This document shows, in pieces, positions 1-10,759 of a stretch of 60,000 bases of DNA. Position 1 is the stretch's first letter. Every line of letters starts with the position of its first letter. The stretch covers positions 4,490,571 to 4,550,570 of the forward strand of contig CAIIXF020000011.1 of the NCBI GenBank assembly GCA_903813345.2. Reading direction: 5' to 3'. Position numbers and translations under genes: made by a program. This DNA is from Owenia fusiformis. Taxonomy: Eukaryota > Annelida > Polychaeta > Sabellida > Oweniidae. Below the pieces are notes generated by a model. The model was given only the letters and a program-made list of their open reading frames with translations. It had not been told where the DNA came from and did not search any database.

Positions 1-2350
1 TATATGCATTATTAATCAATTTGTGATTTTCTATTGTCAATTAAAGTACTTATTTTATGCAAAGAATGCGAAAATTATATTTCGTCATCGACCAATGAGG
101 AGAAATACGCCAAAACTATATTTTTTATATCTGTTATATTTATCCAGAACATACTATTGCATATCCAACTATATGCAGGAAATAAAATTACCGATTCTAG
201 AGATGCAGAAATATGCAAGAAATAATAACCCCTGATCTTACAACACATGTATTATGCATGACAGTTATTTTGATGAGCCTAATCCCGATTTATACGGGAA
301 TACAACTTTCTTGCAATAAAACAAAGTGATGCAAAATGAATCAATAAAGTAAATTTCTCGGATCTCCTTATACCACATTATCCAAAATACATTTCATTGC
401 ATTCCCTGATCGAACCATATACGGGGAATAAAATTTCATCATCTAGCTTAATAAAAATATTCAAAAATTAACATCCACGGATTAAATAATGCAGATATAT
501 GGCGATCTTAAAAATTTCTCACAAAATAAAAATATGCAATAACAATATTTTGGGAACGAACGGGATTCGAAAAGCGACTTCTCGCGCAGGAACCGAGGAT
601 TCCACCTCTAGACCACCGCTGTAATTGTTACAGATAGAGTCGTTTCGATATTGTAAATTTAGAAATCTTGGAATAATTAGTTTACCGGTGAACATCTGCT
701 GGGCAATAATTGCAGACACAAACATCATAATGACACCCTTATCGTGATTATTTGAACTAAATATTCCCCAATTTGTACTGTCCATTTTATCAATACAACC
801 AATAAAAGCCCCAGGGACCCGGGAACAATCCAAGATTGCGTTTTTCGAAACGGGCAGCTTTGATGCATTGCTATTCGTATAAAGGAAATATAGAGATGAA
901 TAATATGAAAGGAACTACAACCCCTGATCTAACAACACATAATAAATGATGCAAAACAGTTACTTTGATGAATTACGTAGCCTAATTGTATTGCATTGTA
1001 TATCTTTATTGCCCATAATGAAATGGAGATACAAGTTATATGAACAGTAATGTAAACCGGATATATATGGAAATTATATTTCATGCATTCTTGGACCCAC
1101 CAATGTGAATACGCAAAAATGTATTCCCATAATTGGCTGGTGTACCGAATTAATATATTTATGCATACTATATCAATTTCTAGAGATGCAGACATATGCA
1201 AGAAATGATAACCCCGGATCTTAAACGAATAAATTATGTAAAACAGTTATTTAAATGATTTGCCTAAGCAAAGTTTATACAGGAATACAACTTTCTTGCA
1301 TTAAGCGGTGCAAAATTAAGCAATACAAAAATTCCATGGATTTGCAAAATACAACATTATCCCAATACATTTCCATTGCATTCCCCGATCCAAAAATATA
1401 CGGGGAATCACATTTCGTCATCTAGCTATACAATAATATCTAAAACTTATAAGCTTATGGATTAAATAATGTAGGTATATGTCCATCTTAAATACCACGT
1501 ATCTCAAAATAGGAAAAATATCCAAGAATTAACAGAGACCTTTATTGTTCAATACAGAATATATATGGAAAATGCAATAGAACTATTGTATGATTTGGTA
1601 TATTACGAATCTTGCATTTTCTTGGATCATCAGGGTTCCCATTACAGAGTTATGCAAGATTAGATTTTCTCCGCCTCATGTAATAATTATCGAGCATATT
1701 CTTTTGTTTATTTGGATCACGGTTACATCCGCTATTATTCAAGATAGGATTTACTTGGATCGGCATCCCTTTTCCGTGGTGAACATACTTAACATTTACG
1801 CGGATCTCTACTTTTCCTGCATTTTACGATACCAGCCGTTAATGCTGGGTTCCCAGAGCAAATGCAGAATATTAACATGTTTGTTACCGGATGCAGCAAT
1901 ATATGTGTAATATAAATATGTTACTGGCTGATGCCAAAAAATGTGTAAAACATAGCTGTATCATATAATACTGACAAAACACGGTTTAATGAAACATTTG
2001 CATTGCCCAACTATGCAGATTTATTTGTTTTTGCATTAACGCGTATCATGCATTAATCCCAGGTTTCCATATAAATTGCATTTTCCCGCATAATAACTTC
2101 CTTGTTGCATTATATTGCATTGCTCGATGCAGAACTATATTAAAATATTAACATGTTATTGCCTGATGCAAAAATTAAGATGAAACATATATCCGCATCT
2201 TCTAATACTGATAAAACACGGCTTAATGAGACGTCTGCATTAACCAGTGATCCGGATCTGTTATATCTTTGCATTTTATTGCATCAGTCGCTAATACTGG
2301 ATTTCCATTAACGTCGCATTTTCCCGGATAACAGCAGTTTTACGCAGTGT
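1..2350. repeat. AT-rich degenerate long-period tandem repeat
   Basis: No gene is visible here. Phrases recur at a spacing near 980 bases: the block around 196-240 (TCTAGAGATGCAG then CCCTGATCTTA) returns at 1178-1223, and the block around 402-450 (TTCCCTGATC, TACGGGGAAT, CATCTAGCT) returns at 1380-1427. A second repeat with a shorter period lies at 1870-2350, where AACATGTT and AAAACACGGYTTAATGA each occur twice. The copies have diverged by many substitutions and small indels. The class is unknown; this could be an old satellite or the edge of a larger element beginning before the window. Confidence 0.5.
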
Positions 2351-3065
2351 TGATCACGCATGTACTTGGGAGTTCTTATAAAGACCCTGGAGAGACCGAC
2401 AATGAGTTGTTAAGCCTACGACGGTGATCCAATTCTTTTGGATATTTTTTGTAATTCAAATTATGAACAAAATTAAACTTTCTTACAATCATGCGACGGT
2501 TGACATGATCTTTTATTTCTAAGGATCATGTTTTCTGATATATTTTCAGTTGCCCAATTCGGATGGTCTAAAAGAGGCTAAGAGAAGGCGTTTCAGACGA
2601 CACGGGAAGAAGGCATTCTGATACTCAGACCAGAAACTGAGAGAAGGCTGTGATATCTCACGATGGGAAGAAGGTGGAGGCGCGCGCCGTGAATCTGTTG
2701 CAGTTTCTGATGCAGTTCGAGCGTTTAACAATAGGGACGATGCATATGATTGACTGGATCATCATCGATGCCTTTAAGACGGTTCAGTACAAAAAAATAA
2801 AAGGGCGAGATCGGAACCTTAAATTTACTGACACAGAATTGATCGAAAAATTCAGCCAGATGTTTAGTGAAACGAACAATAGGCCTACGATTGAAAATTT
2901 CGTTAAGAAATAAAAAAAACTTAAACAAATGATTGTTCAATCAAATGATAAAAGTTCTCCGGCTGAACCTTTATGGAACTATCTAGGAAATCATTGTTGA
3001 TTGATGTAGGCAAGCTGTAACAAGGCTCACAAATGGCCAAATATGGACACGGTTGCATTTTGCTA
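2351..3065. other. unassigned upstream sequence with a short open frame
   Basis: Intergenic sequence upstream of FOXO. A frame is open at 2650-2913 on the + strand (87 codons) but begins at GTG, not ATG. A plausible splice acceptor (TTTTCAG) ends at 2549, but the frame opening directly after it stops at 2619. The predicted peptide contains FSQMFSETNNRPTIENFVKK, which I do not recognise. It may be a transposon relic or chance; no function is assigned. Confidence 0.3.
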
Positions 3066-3120
3066 GCTTGTTTGTTTGTTTGTTTTTTGTTTGTTTGTTT
3101 GTTTGTTTGTTTGTTTGTTA
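3066..3120 (+). repeat. (TTTG)n microsatellite
   Basis: A run of TTTG units, interrupted once by a longer T stretch near 3084. It is simple sequence and opens a lysine/asparagine/threonine/glutamine reading frame on the opposite strand that should not be taken as a gene. Confidence 0.9.
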
Positions 3121-4523
3121 CCTGCATAGATCACCATGAATCATGTATGACAAATGCCCCAATACCGGACGATGACGCATGACGAGAGACATGACGAGAG
3201 ACGACGATGATAAATGAACTTGACGAAAGGAGTGCGGCCAGTTTTTCATTACAAGAACATTCAAAATGGGTGAACCCCCAGGCATGTTAAACTTGAATGA
3301 CGTCACGTCTCCCGGTCACCACAGTACGTCTATCACCGCTCATTATTAACCTCGTCGTGATTCAGCTGGATTCAATCGCACCTTTTTCGGGCCCCATTTT
3401 ACCATGCTATTTAAGAAAACAGGCCTGACTTTTTCAAGGGACCTCAAATTTTAAAAGCAAGGTCCAAATTATAAAGAAATGGGAACCAAATATTTTATGA
3501 ATCTCGTTAAGCTTACATAATAAGACTTAAGTGAGGCCTTTTGATGAGGCCTGGAAGTTAGTAAAAGGCCATTTATTTGGCAGTTTAGATAAAAATTAGA
3601 GCGACTTGATCCACAGAAAGATGGCAGTTATGGTCTGTCTAAAGTAGAAAATATAAAAAGACAAACTGTCCTCTTTCCGCTGTAACATACTGCCTTTATT
3701 GATAAAATTATGGACGTTTGTTCTGAAATATGTTATTCTGATCTTTTGAACTATTAATCATGATTTATTTCATAGACTAGGCCTAATGAGCGTAATCTTC
3801 CAGGGGCGAACTCGGGATTCAAGCGTCTAGCGGACATCTAAAAAGTTAACTTGGCTCAAAAAAGTTGGGGGTGGGGGTGCGGTCGTGCGGTCGCACCCAA
3901 TGCATACCCTTGAGTAGGCATAACCCCACATTTTACCTTCTCTTAGCAGCCTGTGGCCAATTCCATGGTTATCTCATGGTAAGTTATTAAATATGGACCC
4001 GTGCTTCACAAGTCGTAGAACTATGTTAGTAAAGAGGAGTAATGCTGGAATTGGGCAAGTCTTGTTCCATAAGATGTAGTGTGACACATTTCTGGTCTTC
4101 CTATTTTTTCAATAATTTTTATTGTACTATGGCTCCTATCTTGCTAGGTCTGTAAACTGTAAAGTTACCAAGGATCAATTATTCAATTCCCCGGTAATTA
4201 TGAAGATTTGTTTTGAAGATTTTCGTTCATTGTATTGCGCAGAAAACGTACGCGCATATGCAAATCACCCGTGACAACAAATACGTCACGAGTTGGCCCC
4301 TGATGAACTTTCAGCTAGACCTACAACTCGATATCGAGAAAATAATATTGTATAATTCACCATATTTTACGGCAAAATCTGGATTTAAATGGATTGCATT
4401 TAAATTAACAGGTACATATGAGGAATAAGGATTATGTTGCTGATACAATCGAAGTGAAATAGATGGGATTTTATGACGATACAACGTGGATTTGAGTGAT
4501 CTTTTTCACCTAATTTTTTCAAC
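3121..4523. other. FOXO upstream region
   Basis: No gene is visible. It probably contains the FOXO promoter and 5' untranslated sequence. An octamer ATGCAAAT lies at 4258-4265 and a CRE-like TACGTCAC at 4282-4289, about 240-265 bases before the FOXO start codon. Near 3800-3905 there is a fragment (CAGGGGCGAACTCGGG and later GGGTGCGGTCG) resembling the ends of the element at 54268-56003, so it is probably a decayed transposon piece. The transcription start cannot be placed from sequence alone. Confidence 0.45.
4258..4289 (+). promoter_or_regulatory. octamer and CRE-like sites upstream of FOXO
   Basis: ATGCAAAT (4258-4265) matches the POU/Oct octamer and TACGTCAC (4282-4289) resembles a cAMP response element. 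Their closeness to each other and to the FOXO ATG at 4524 makes a promoter-proximal role possible. Short motifs occur by chance, and no TATA box or initiator could be fixed. Confidence 0.3.
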
Positions 4524-4883
4524 ATGGAGGTGCCCGAAATTGATCCGGATTTTGAACCCCAGTCTCGTGTAAGATCAAATACATGGCCCCTGAGGCCCGT
4601 GACATTTATTGACGAAGAACAAGGAGGGAGCAGTCCTTCTGCAAATGTAGATTCTGAAGAGAGAGACGTAGTAAAGGCAGAACTTGGAGTTAATGTAAAT
4701 AAAGCGAAGGCAACATCGAGAAGAAATGCATGGGGAAATTTATCCTACGCTGACCTCATTACGAAGGCGATCCAATGTTCTCCTGAGCAGAGATTGACAC
4801 TATCACAGATCTATGACTGGATGGTGCAAAATGTTCCTTACTTTAAAGACAAGGGAGACAGCAATAGCTCTGCAGGATGGAAG
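4524..4883 (+). CDS. FOXO: FOXO forkhead transcription factor, coding exon 1
   Basis: First coding exon of a FOXO protein, the nuclear transcription factor that is excluded from the nucleus when AKT phosphorylates it downstream of insulin/PI3K signalling. The ATG has a strong context (AAC before, G after). Exon 1 gives 120 residues and ends in phase 0 at a GTATGT donor. Residues 15-23 (RVRSNTWPL) form the first AKT/14-3-3 site, with T20 the expected phosphoacceptor. Residues 67-120 are the first half of the forkhead domain ([18 protein letters not shown], then SQIYDWMV and [15 protein letters not shown]). The GDSNSS insert before helix 3 is diagnostic of the FOXO subclass. The intron falls exactly between GWK and NSIRHN, the same place as in vertebrate FOXO genes. 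The whole protein is 592 residues (nt 360+919+500 including stop), within the usual FOXO range. Single-copy FOXO is expected for an invertebrate. Confidence 0.97.
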
Positions 4884-5259
4884 GTATGTACAATTTGATA
4901 TCAAGATATGAAAACTAAAGGCTGAGCATCCATCAAACTGGACAACTGTTGCACTTGGCATTGAGAAGTCTAAAGGCATGTAAATTAAAATAGATGCTAC
5001 AACATCGTAATAAAGTAAATGTCCAAATCCTATTGTAAAACTTCAGAAACTTGGTCTATATGAGTCCTATGAATGTGCTTGTGTAATTGCAAAACTGACC
5101 AAGAAATATAATATTGACTTATCCTGAAAACCCGGTTATTGAACTACCAATCGTGTATTAGCTAGCATAAGCTGGATTCAAGGCTGATAGTTACATAATC
5201 ATTGGTAATCTGCATTTACCTCTTTCAAAGGCTTATCTGTAGAACAGCCTTTACACGCC

Positions 5260-5781
5260 CCCTATCACCCGCTTCAAAATTGTAATGGCCCACAAATATT
5301 ACCCCCATAAATGTGGGATTGATTTTTCAAATTTAATTGTGTTGAAATCTGGGGCTTTTAAAACTTGTCAGTAGTGACAGAAAGTTGAATTTTATCTAAA
5401 TAACCACTAATCCACCTTATTTTCAACCCCCAGTTTTCAACACACAAGTCAACCCCCATATATATGGGGGTAACAAATATGAAAACTTTCGTACCCAGAA
5501 GTGGGGTCAGAAGTCGGAAATCTGCCCAGAGTGTTTGAGTGTCACTTCGTGAATTTATGAGATTGATATCTACCATTTTTGATTCTTGACCACTCAATCG
5601 ATAAAAGAAGTCTGGACTAGCACAATTGCAGCTGTAAACCCCCTTAGTTTCACCATGGTCTTTTAAGCCCATACTTTCATGAAGGCCGGTGATGTAAGAA
5701 ACATTTGGGAATGTATTTAGTAAGCAGCTGATTTCAGTTTTTGACTTTCAGCCATCACAATTTTGAAGCAGGTGATGAGGG
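5260..5781. mobile_element. non-autonomous element with about 24-bp terminal inverted repeats
   Basis: The left end (5260-5283, CCCTATCACCCGCTTCAAAA) is the inverted complement of the right end (5757-5781), with two or three mismatches. No transposase is encoded. Internal sequence around 5330-5470 (TTGAATTTTATCTAAATAACCACTAA and CCCCCATA runs) reappears in the MFSD9 intron at 40780-41020, supporting a repeat family. A target-site duplication was not identified, so exact ends are uncertain. Confidence 0.6.
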
Positions 5782-6659
5782 TCTAGCATACTATAGATCT
5801 GATTCTGCCTTTAAATGAGTTGGCTATAACATATCAAATATGTAAATCAGTTTTCGTAGTTCGGTAGTTTAATTCGTGAATGCCATCTAAGCTTTAAAGA
5901 GGGACTTTAATTCCGAAGTTGGTCACTAGATTTTCATTTTTAGGCAAGTTGTGTCATATTCTCCTCTGACGACTAAAATTGAATAATTGAATAACTAAAA
6001 TATACTACTCACTTTCGATCTCTTATTTCTTATATCAGTATATCTGAGTAGAGCAGATAAGTACAAAAACTGGCTAACATTGAAAATAGACCAATTAAAT
6101 TTACCATGGACTAAAAGAACCCTGTCCATGAAAATCCGTTCAGTAAACTCTTTGAACCATGTAGAAACCAGGCATTGTTCAATTTTAAGGGGTGTTTATC
6201 TTCAGGAAGAATAGATTTAACATGGGAACCATATAAGGAGAAAAAGTATTCACATAAAAGGTGTTCGTTCACTCAACTTTTTTGATATATATAATTACAA
6301 GCCAGTCACCTGAAATGTTATAATGCATAATTGTCAAAATCTTGCGTTTTAGGTTTGAATAATTTTACAATTAGTGTCAACTGTAGATGTTAAGGGACAT
6401 TCTAGGTCAGAGGCTATATTTAAGTTACTCAGTCCAGGTTAGCTTTCTGCTATATTTTGCAATTTTCGAGGTCAGGTTAAAAAGCCCATGCTGCATACTG
6501 TAAGCTTGCATAACATTTAATGGTTAAAACTGACATTTGTTTATTTTAGTGCTTTTAACTCTTAGCAGTCTGGTCTGTTTTACTGGATTTGTATGGCCTC
6601 CCATTTTTTAGTTATAAATTTATAATTTCAAGTGCAATTAAATTTATAATTTCAAGTGC

Positions 6660-6935
6660 AATAAAATCTGTGTTCAGTGAACACCTATAGAGCCACGAAA
6701 ATTTGTTCACAGAAGGTAGGTGTTCATTACAGAGAGGGGATTTTATACAGAAGTCAGTAGAGTATATGCTGCAAAGAGGTGTTCACTAAACCAAGGTGTT
6801 CACTAGACAGAGATGTTCATTAAGATAGGGTTTATTGTAGTATAGTTACAGTAAACCTGTATAGTGCATCTTGATTCTCAAGGTATTAGTTGCTCCAACT
6901 TGTGTTATAACCACTTTGAATTCGAAGATGGTATA
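6660..6935 (+). repeat. dispersed repeat with GTGTTCAC motifs, copy 1
   Basis: Contains repeated GTGAACACC/GGTGTTCAC words, a TTACAGTAAACCTGTATA end and a following block (CTTGATTCTCAAGGTATTAG, then GTTGCTCCAACTT). The same two blocks in the same order occur at 51135-51440, so the unit is about 280-300 bases. No coding potential is seen. Confidence 0.6.
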
Positions 6936-7761
6936 GTGTGTAAGTAGAAAACCTTTGGTACCTTAAAATATCTTATTTGGAAACAGGAGGGGGGGGGCTA
7001 CATACTTTAAAGTCTTGAATGCTGGGGAGGTCTCTGTGTTATTAGGTATGACTACCTCTTTAAATTGGAGCTTAAACATTTATTGAGAATGTGGTTTTTC
7101 AACAATGCATTGGTTAGAATTGTTATCACCGCTATTCAGATGAGGTTGCCCATATAGGGGTGGACATTGGGCAGATCTGTGTTCTCATTGAAATTCGGTA
7201 ATTAACCACGACTAATCTCATACTATTTGAGGTAAGCTGACATACTGTAAGAACGCTATAAATTTGCTGCACCAGTGCCACCTCTGGGTTATAAGTAGCA
7301 CTTAGTATGAGTGATTTCCTTCTCTCTTATATTGGTCAACCTGAAAATTCCCGGGGATGATTTTCGAAAATGCGACAATTAGTTGCACATGAAATATGAA
7401 TATTTTACAGTAATTATACAATACAGTAAAACATTCAGATTGAAAGTTGTTTGTATTAAAGAGGTGTTCAGACATAGGTTTTAGTAATTATTATATTTTT
7501 AAAATTTTTCATTGAATAAAAGCAATTACAACTTTTTTTATCTCATATTTATCAGAACTAACAGGAGTAAAAAGTGTAGTCAAACAGTAAAAAAATTTAA
7601 AACACCTTCACTTCACTAGGTATACTTAACAGTCTAGATGTTGTACCCATTTGAAATTGTAGTTGTTGTACCCATTTGAAATTGTGTCCATGTTGTACCT
7701 ATTTTGAGACATGTTCTACCAATTAATCAGCACATTGTAGAAATTAGTTTTGCTCTCAAGT

Positions 7762-7844
7762 CCCCCCCCCCTACCACCCCCCTACCACCCCCCTACCACC
7801 CCCCTACCACCCCCCTACCACCCCCCTACCACCCCCCTACCACC
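7762..7844. repeat. 11-bp minisatellite (CCCCCCTACCA)n
   Basis: Seven near-perfect units with CTACCA at 7771, 7782, 7793, 7804, 7815, 7826 and 7837. The strand opposite carries TGGTAGGGGGG units, a guanine-run array able in principle to form G-quadruplexes. Confidence 0.9.
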
Positions 7845-7996
7845 AGTGTATTCCCTCAGTCTTAATATGTTCCTGTTATACCTTGATGGATCAAATATTC
7901 CTTATCTATAAGCTTATGAAAGATAGCCTTCTTCTTGAGATACCAGAGACTGCAAAACCTATAATGGATAATTTACAGTACTTTCCACACATTGAA

Positions 7997-8190
7997 GAGG
8001 TGCTGCACCTCCATGTATTTCACGTTAAAGAGGCGCTGCACCTCCATGTATTTCACGTTAAAGAGGTGCTGCACCTCCATGTATTTCACGTTAAAGAGGT
8101 GCTGTACCTCCATGTATTTCATGTTAAAGAGGTGCTGCACCTCCATGTATTTCACGTTAAAGAGGCGCTGTACCTCCATGTATTTCATAA
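7997..8190 (+). repeat. 33-bp minisatellite with self-complementary core
   Basis: Six copies begin at 7997, 8030, 8063, 8096, 8129 and 8162. Each starts with GAGGTGCTGCACCTC, whose seven-base arms pair around one T, followed by CATGTATTTCACGTTAAA. Because 33 is divisible by three, frames stay open on both strands; these are repeat artefacts, not genes. A diverged inverted copy of this core is at about 12515-12532. Confidence 0.9.
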
Positions 8191-8239
8191 CACCTAAATG
8201 GTGTGTCCATCTTTAAATAAAGTGTACCTAGTCAAATGA

Positions 8240-8430
8240 TACAATAAAAAATCTGAAATGTTGCATGTAAAAAATTACCAATTCCTGAAATGTTGCACAA
8301 AAATAACACAAAATCATGAAGTGTTGCACAAAAATAACACAAAAATCTTAAAAATGTTGCACAAAAATAACACAAAATCTTAAAATGTTGCTCAAAAAGT
8401 TACAAAATTCTAAAATGCTGCACCAATGAA
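8240..8430 (+). repeat. short tandem repeat with ATGTTGCACAAAAATAACAC core
   Basis: About five imperfect units of roughly 30-35 bases, each with a core ATGTTGCACAAAAATAACAC. It directly follows the 33-bp array. The same two components occur in reverse order and on the opposite strand at 12340-12540, so both are probably parts of one dispersed element. Confidence 0.75.
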
Positions 8431-8602
8431 AAAAAATTTTGCTTATCTTGAAGCAAGTGGCAGAGACGTGGGAGAGCATTGACAGATCTTAATTTACCTT
8501 TATTGGTTGTGATTCATTCAATCTTCTTGTTTTTGAGATCTGACTCAACCTTTACCACTTCCTAGGTTAACACTGGGACCTATATAAAGAATGTATGCCT
8601 TC

Positions 8603-9240
8603 AATAACATACCCTTTGCTATTAAGGCTAGATAATGACTTAACTCTCTGATTTGGACAGACAATTTTATTTTGACCCTAGACATGCCTGGAATAACATA
8701 CCCTTTGCTATAAAGGCTAGATAATGACTACTCTCTGATTTGGACAGACAATTTTATTTTGACCCTAGACATGCCTGGAATAACATACCCTTTGCTATAA
8801 AGGCTAGATAATGACTACTCTCTGATTTAGACAGACAATTTTATTTTGACCCTAAACATGCCTGTAATAAAACCATAAAGACTAGATTTAGATAGACAAT
8901 TTTATTTTAACCCTAGACATGGCTGGAATAACATACCCTTTGCTATTTAGGCTAGATAATGACTACTTTCTGATTTGGACAGACAATTTTATTTTGACCC
9001 TAAACATGCCTGTAATAAAACCATAAAGACTAGATTTAGAAAGACAATTTTATTTTAACTCGAGACATGCCTGCAATAACATACCCTTGTCCATAAAGGC
9101 TATATTATGACTACTCTCTGATTTTGAGTAGACAGACACTCTTCTATTAACCCTAGGCATGCCTGCAATAAAATACCCTTTGCCATAAAGGATAGATAAT
9201 GACAGACTACTCTCTGATTTGGAGTAGGCAGACAATTTTC
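8603..9240 (+). repeat. approx. 87-bp tandem repeat
   Basis: About seven copies of an 87-90-base unit containing AATAACATACCCTTTGCTAT, GGCTAGATAATGACT and CAGACAATTTTATTTTGACC; clear unit starts are near 8603, 8692 and 8779. Some copies are shortened (for example near 8868-8915). Minus-strand open frames here come from the periodicity. Confidence 0.88.
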
Positions 9241-9494
9241 TTTTAATTGCTGATTATAGCAAATGACCCTAAATAAAGTTGTCATTGCCTTTCATGAATA
9301 TTTGAATAAGAATTAGCTGCCACCCTTAAGAGAAAAATCATGGTTTCCATGGTTTCACTTGGTAATAACAAATTTTCCTTGGCAATTAGCAACTAATTAT
9401 GGCATAAATGATGTTATTGCAATACAGATCATCTTTATTTATCAATGTAGGTATTTCAAATTTTAGTTAGTTTTTAATAGACCTCAGTGATCCT

Positions 9495-9645
9495 CCTGGC
9501 ATTGAAGTAAGTGGGAGCAGCACCAACCTGAAATTTTGAAAATAGCATTGCACCCACCTGAAAATATTGCACCCACTTGAAAATGAGAAAACCATGAAAA
9601 ATGGGCATATTTTGCTCAATATTTGTCTGAATTGTGAAAATGTGA
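9495..9645 (+). repeat. dispersed TTGCACCCACTTGAAAATGAG repeat, copy 1
   Basis: Contains the block CACTTGAAAATGAGAAAACC followed by ATGGGCATATTTTG. Related copies with the same word order are at 17715-17850 and 42985-43125. Those two also share a later CCTGGGGA-AAGA/GAACA end. The class is not known. Confidence 0.6.
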
Positions 9646-9693
9646 ATTTGAAGATTGCTATCCTGTATTATTGTTGTATTGTATTGCATAAGT

Positions 9694-9840
9694 TAGATCA
9701 AAGGGTAATATCTGTTATTAGAAGAGCGTTGATTGATCATGCTGTTGAAAAGGGTTGTAAGCCAATAACATGCCACCAAGATTCATTTGAATCAGAAATA
9801 CAACAGATATATCAAGAAAGCAAGCTAAGAGATTCTTAAT
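9694..9840 (+). pseudogene. unrecognised coding-like segment
   Basis: An open frame encodes about 47 residues ending SEIQQIYQESKLRDS and a stop, with an acidic/basic composition unlike the surrounding AT-rich noise. A possible acceptor (AGTTAG) lies just before 9694. It could be the last exon of a mobile-element gene or a chance frame. I cannot name a family, and there is no partner exon in sight. Confidence 0.2.
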
Positions 9841-10007
9841 TGTGATATTATACAGTGTCAGGAATGAATTGCCTCATTTTTTATTATGACATATCAGCAT
9901 ATTCCAAATATTAGCTAATGATAACTCATATCGATTTTTCTGTAATTATATATTGCTCTCACCTTATCGATGGTAATTTGTTAAATAAATATGAGAACAC
10001 TTGGCAA

Positions 10008-10612
10008 TAGGGCTGTGCCGGAACCGGTTCGGACGGTTCGGAATCGGAACCGGAACTTGGTCTCACGGAATCGGAACTTTCGGAACCCCTTTTGGTTCAC
10101 AAATGAAAATAATTATGTATGAGTGAGTTCGACGGCGATCATGACGATATCGTCGTCCAAGTTTGTCAGGTTAACACTTACCTTTCCTGTCAAGCAAGTT
10201 TGAATGTTTTTACGAAAGAAATAGACTCTAAAATCTGTAAAAAGAGAGAAAATTCGATCTTTTTTCTACTTGTTTTCACTTCCGGCTGCTCTGACCATAA
10301 TGCGCATGCGTCGATTCCTACTTCCAATGAAATCCGAAGGTCAAAGTTCGTAAAACAAAACTTGATTTCTGTTGATTTCTCCGCTATTTATTTTGTTTAT
10401 GCGAGTAATACACATGCAAATTGGATGTAGTTTGAAGGAAAACATCACTGGAGGAACAATGGTCACGGATATTAACGATTCAAAGCAAGTACTAAGGTAA
10501 GGGTCCGATATTGTTCCGAAACCCTTCGGAACATGATATTAAAATTCCGAATTCCGGTATTTTAACAAAAGTCCGCGGTTCGGACCGATTCCGGTCGAAT
10601 GGCACGGCCCTA
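10008..10612. mobile_element. 605-bp hAT-like non-autonomous transposon
   Basis: The element begins TAGGGCTGTGCCGG and ends with the inverted form (TAGGGCCGTGCC when read on the minus strand). It is flanked by a perfect 8-bp target-site duplication CTTGGCAA at 10000-10007 and 10613-10620. An 8-bp duplication with this kind of terminus is the hallmark of the hAT superfamily. Subterminal regions are full of CGGAACCGG/GGTTCGGA words. No transposase is encoded. The middle carries a promoter-like block, described separately. The perfect duplication suggests a fairly recent insertion. Confidence 0.88.
10277..10496 (+). promoter_or_regulatory. promoter-like block plus short ATG exon and splice donor inside the hAT-like element
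   Basis: CACTTCCGG (ETS-type, 10277-10285), TGCGCATGCG (NRF1-type palindrome, 10301-10310) and CCAAT (10324-10328) are followed by an ATG at 10459 whose frame (MVTDINDSKQVL) runs into AAG|GTAAGG at 10496/10497. This order looks like a housekeeping promoter with a first coding exon. It could be the remains of the parent transposase gene's 5' end or a captured host exon. Motif matches are by eye, so this is inference. Confidence 0.35.
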
Positions 10613-10759
10613 CTTGGCAACCATTGGTGTTGTTCCAGAACTCTTTCATTGCCTTAGCAACAGGATGGCATTTACAGCCATTAGCTTTTGCGAGGATTCT
10701 TGACTTCATATTCTTTGTAATAACTAGTGAAATTTTCTGTAAAGGTAATCTTATGTTTA

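Noticed and set aside
2650-2913. Small protein gene of 87 codons
   Set aside because: It starts at GTG, has no in-frame ATG near the start, and the nearest acceptor opens a different frame that stops; no family is recognised.
3860-3905. Separate intact transposon with GGGTGCGGTCG end
   Set aside because: Only one end-like fragment is seen; no matching opposite terminus or target duplication was found nearby.
7883-8216. Repeat protein with EVLHLHVFHVK units
   Set aside because: This is the 33-bp minisatellite read as protein; frames are open on both strands.
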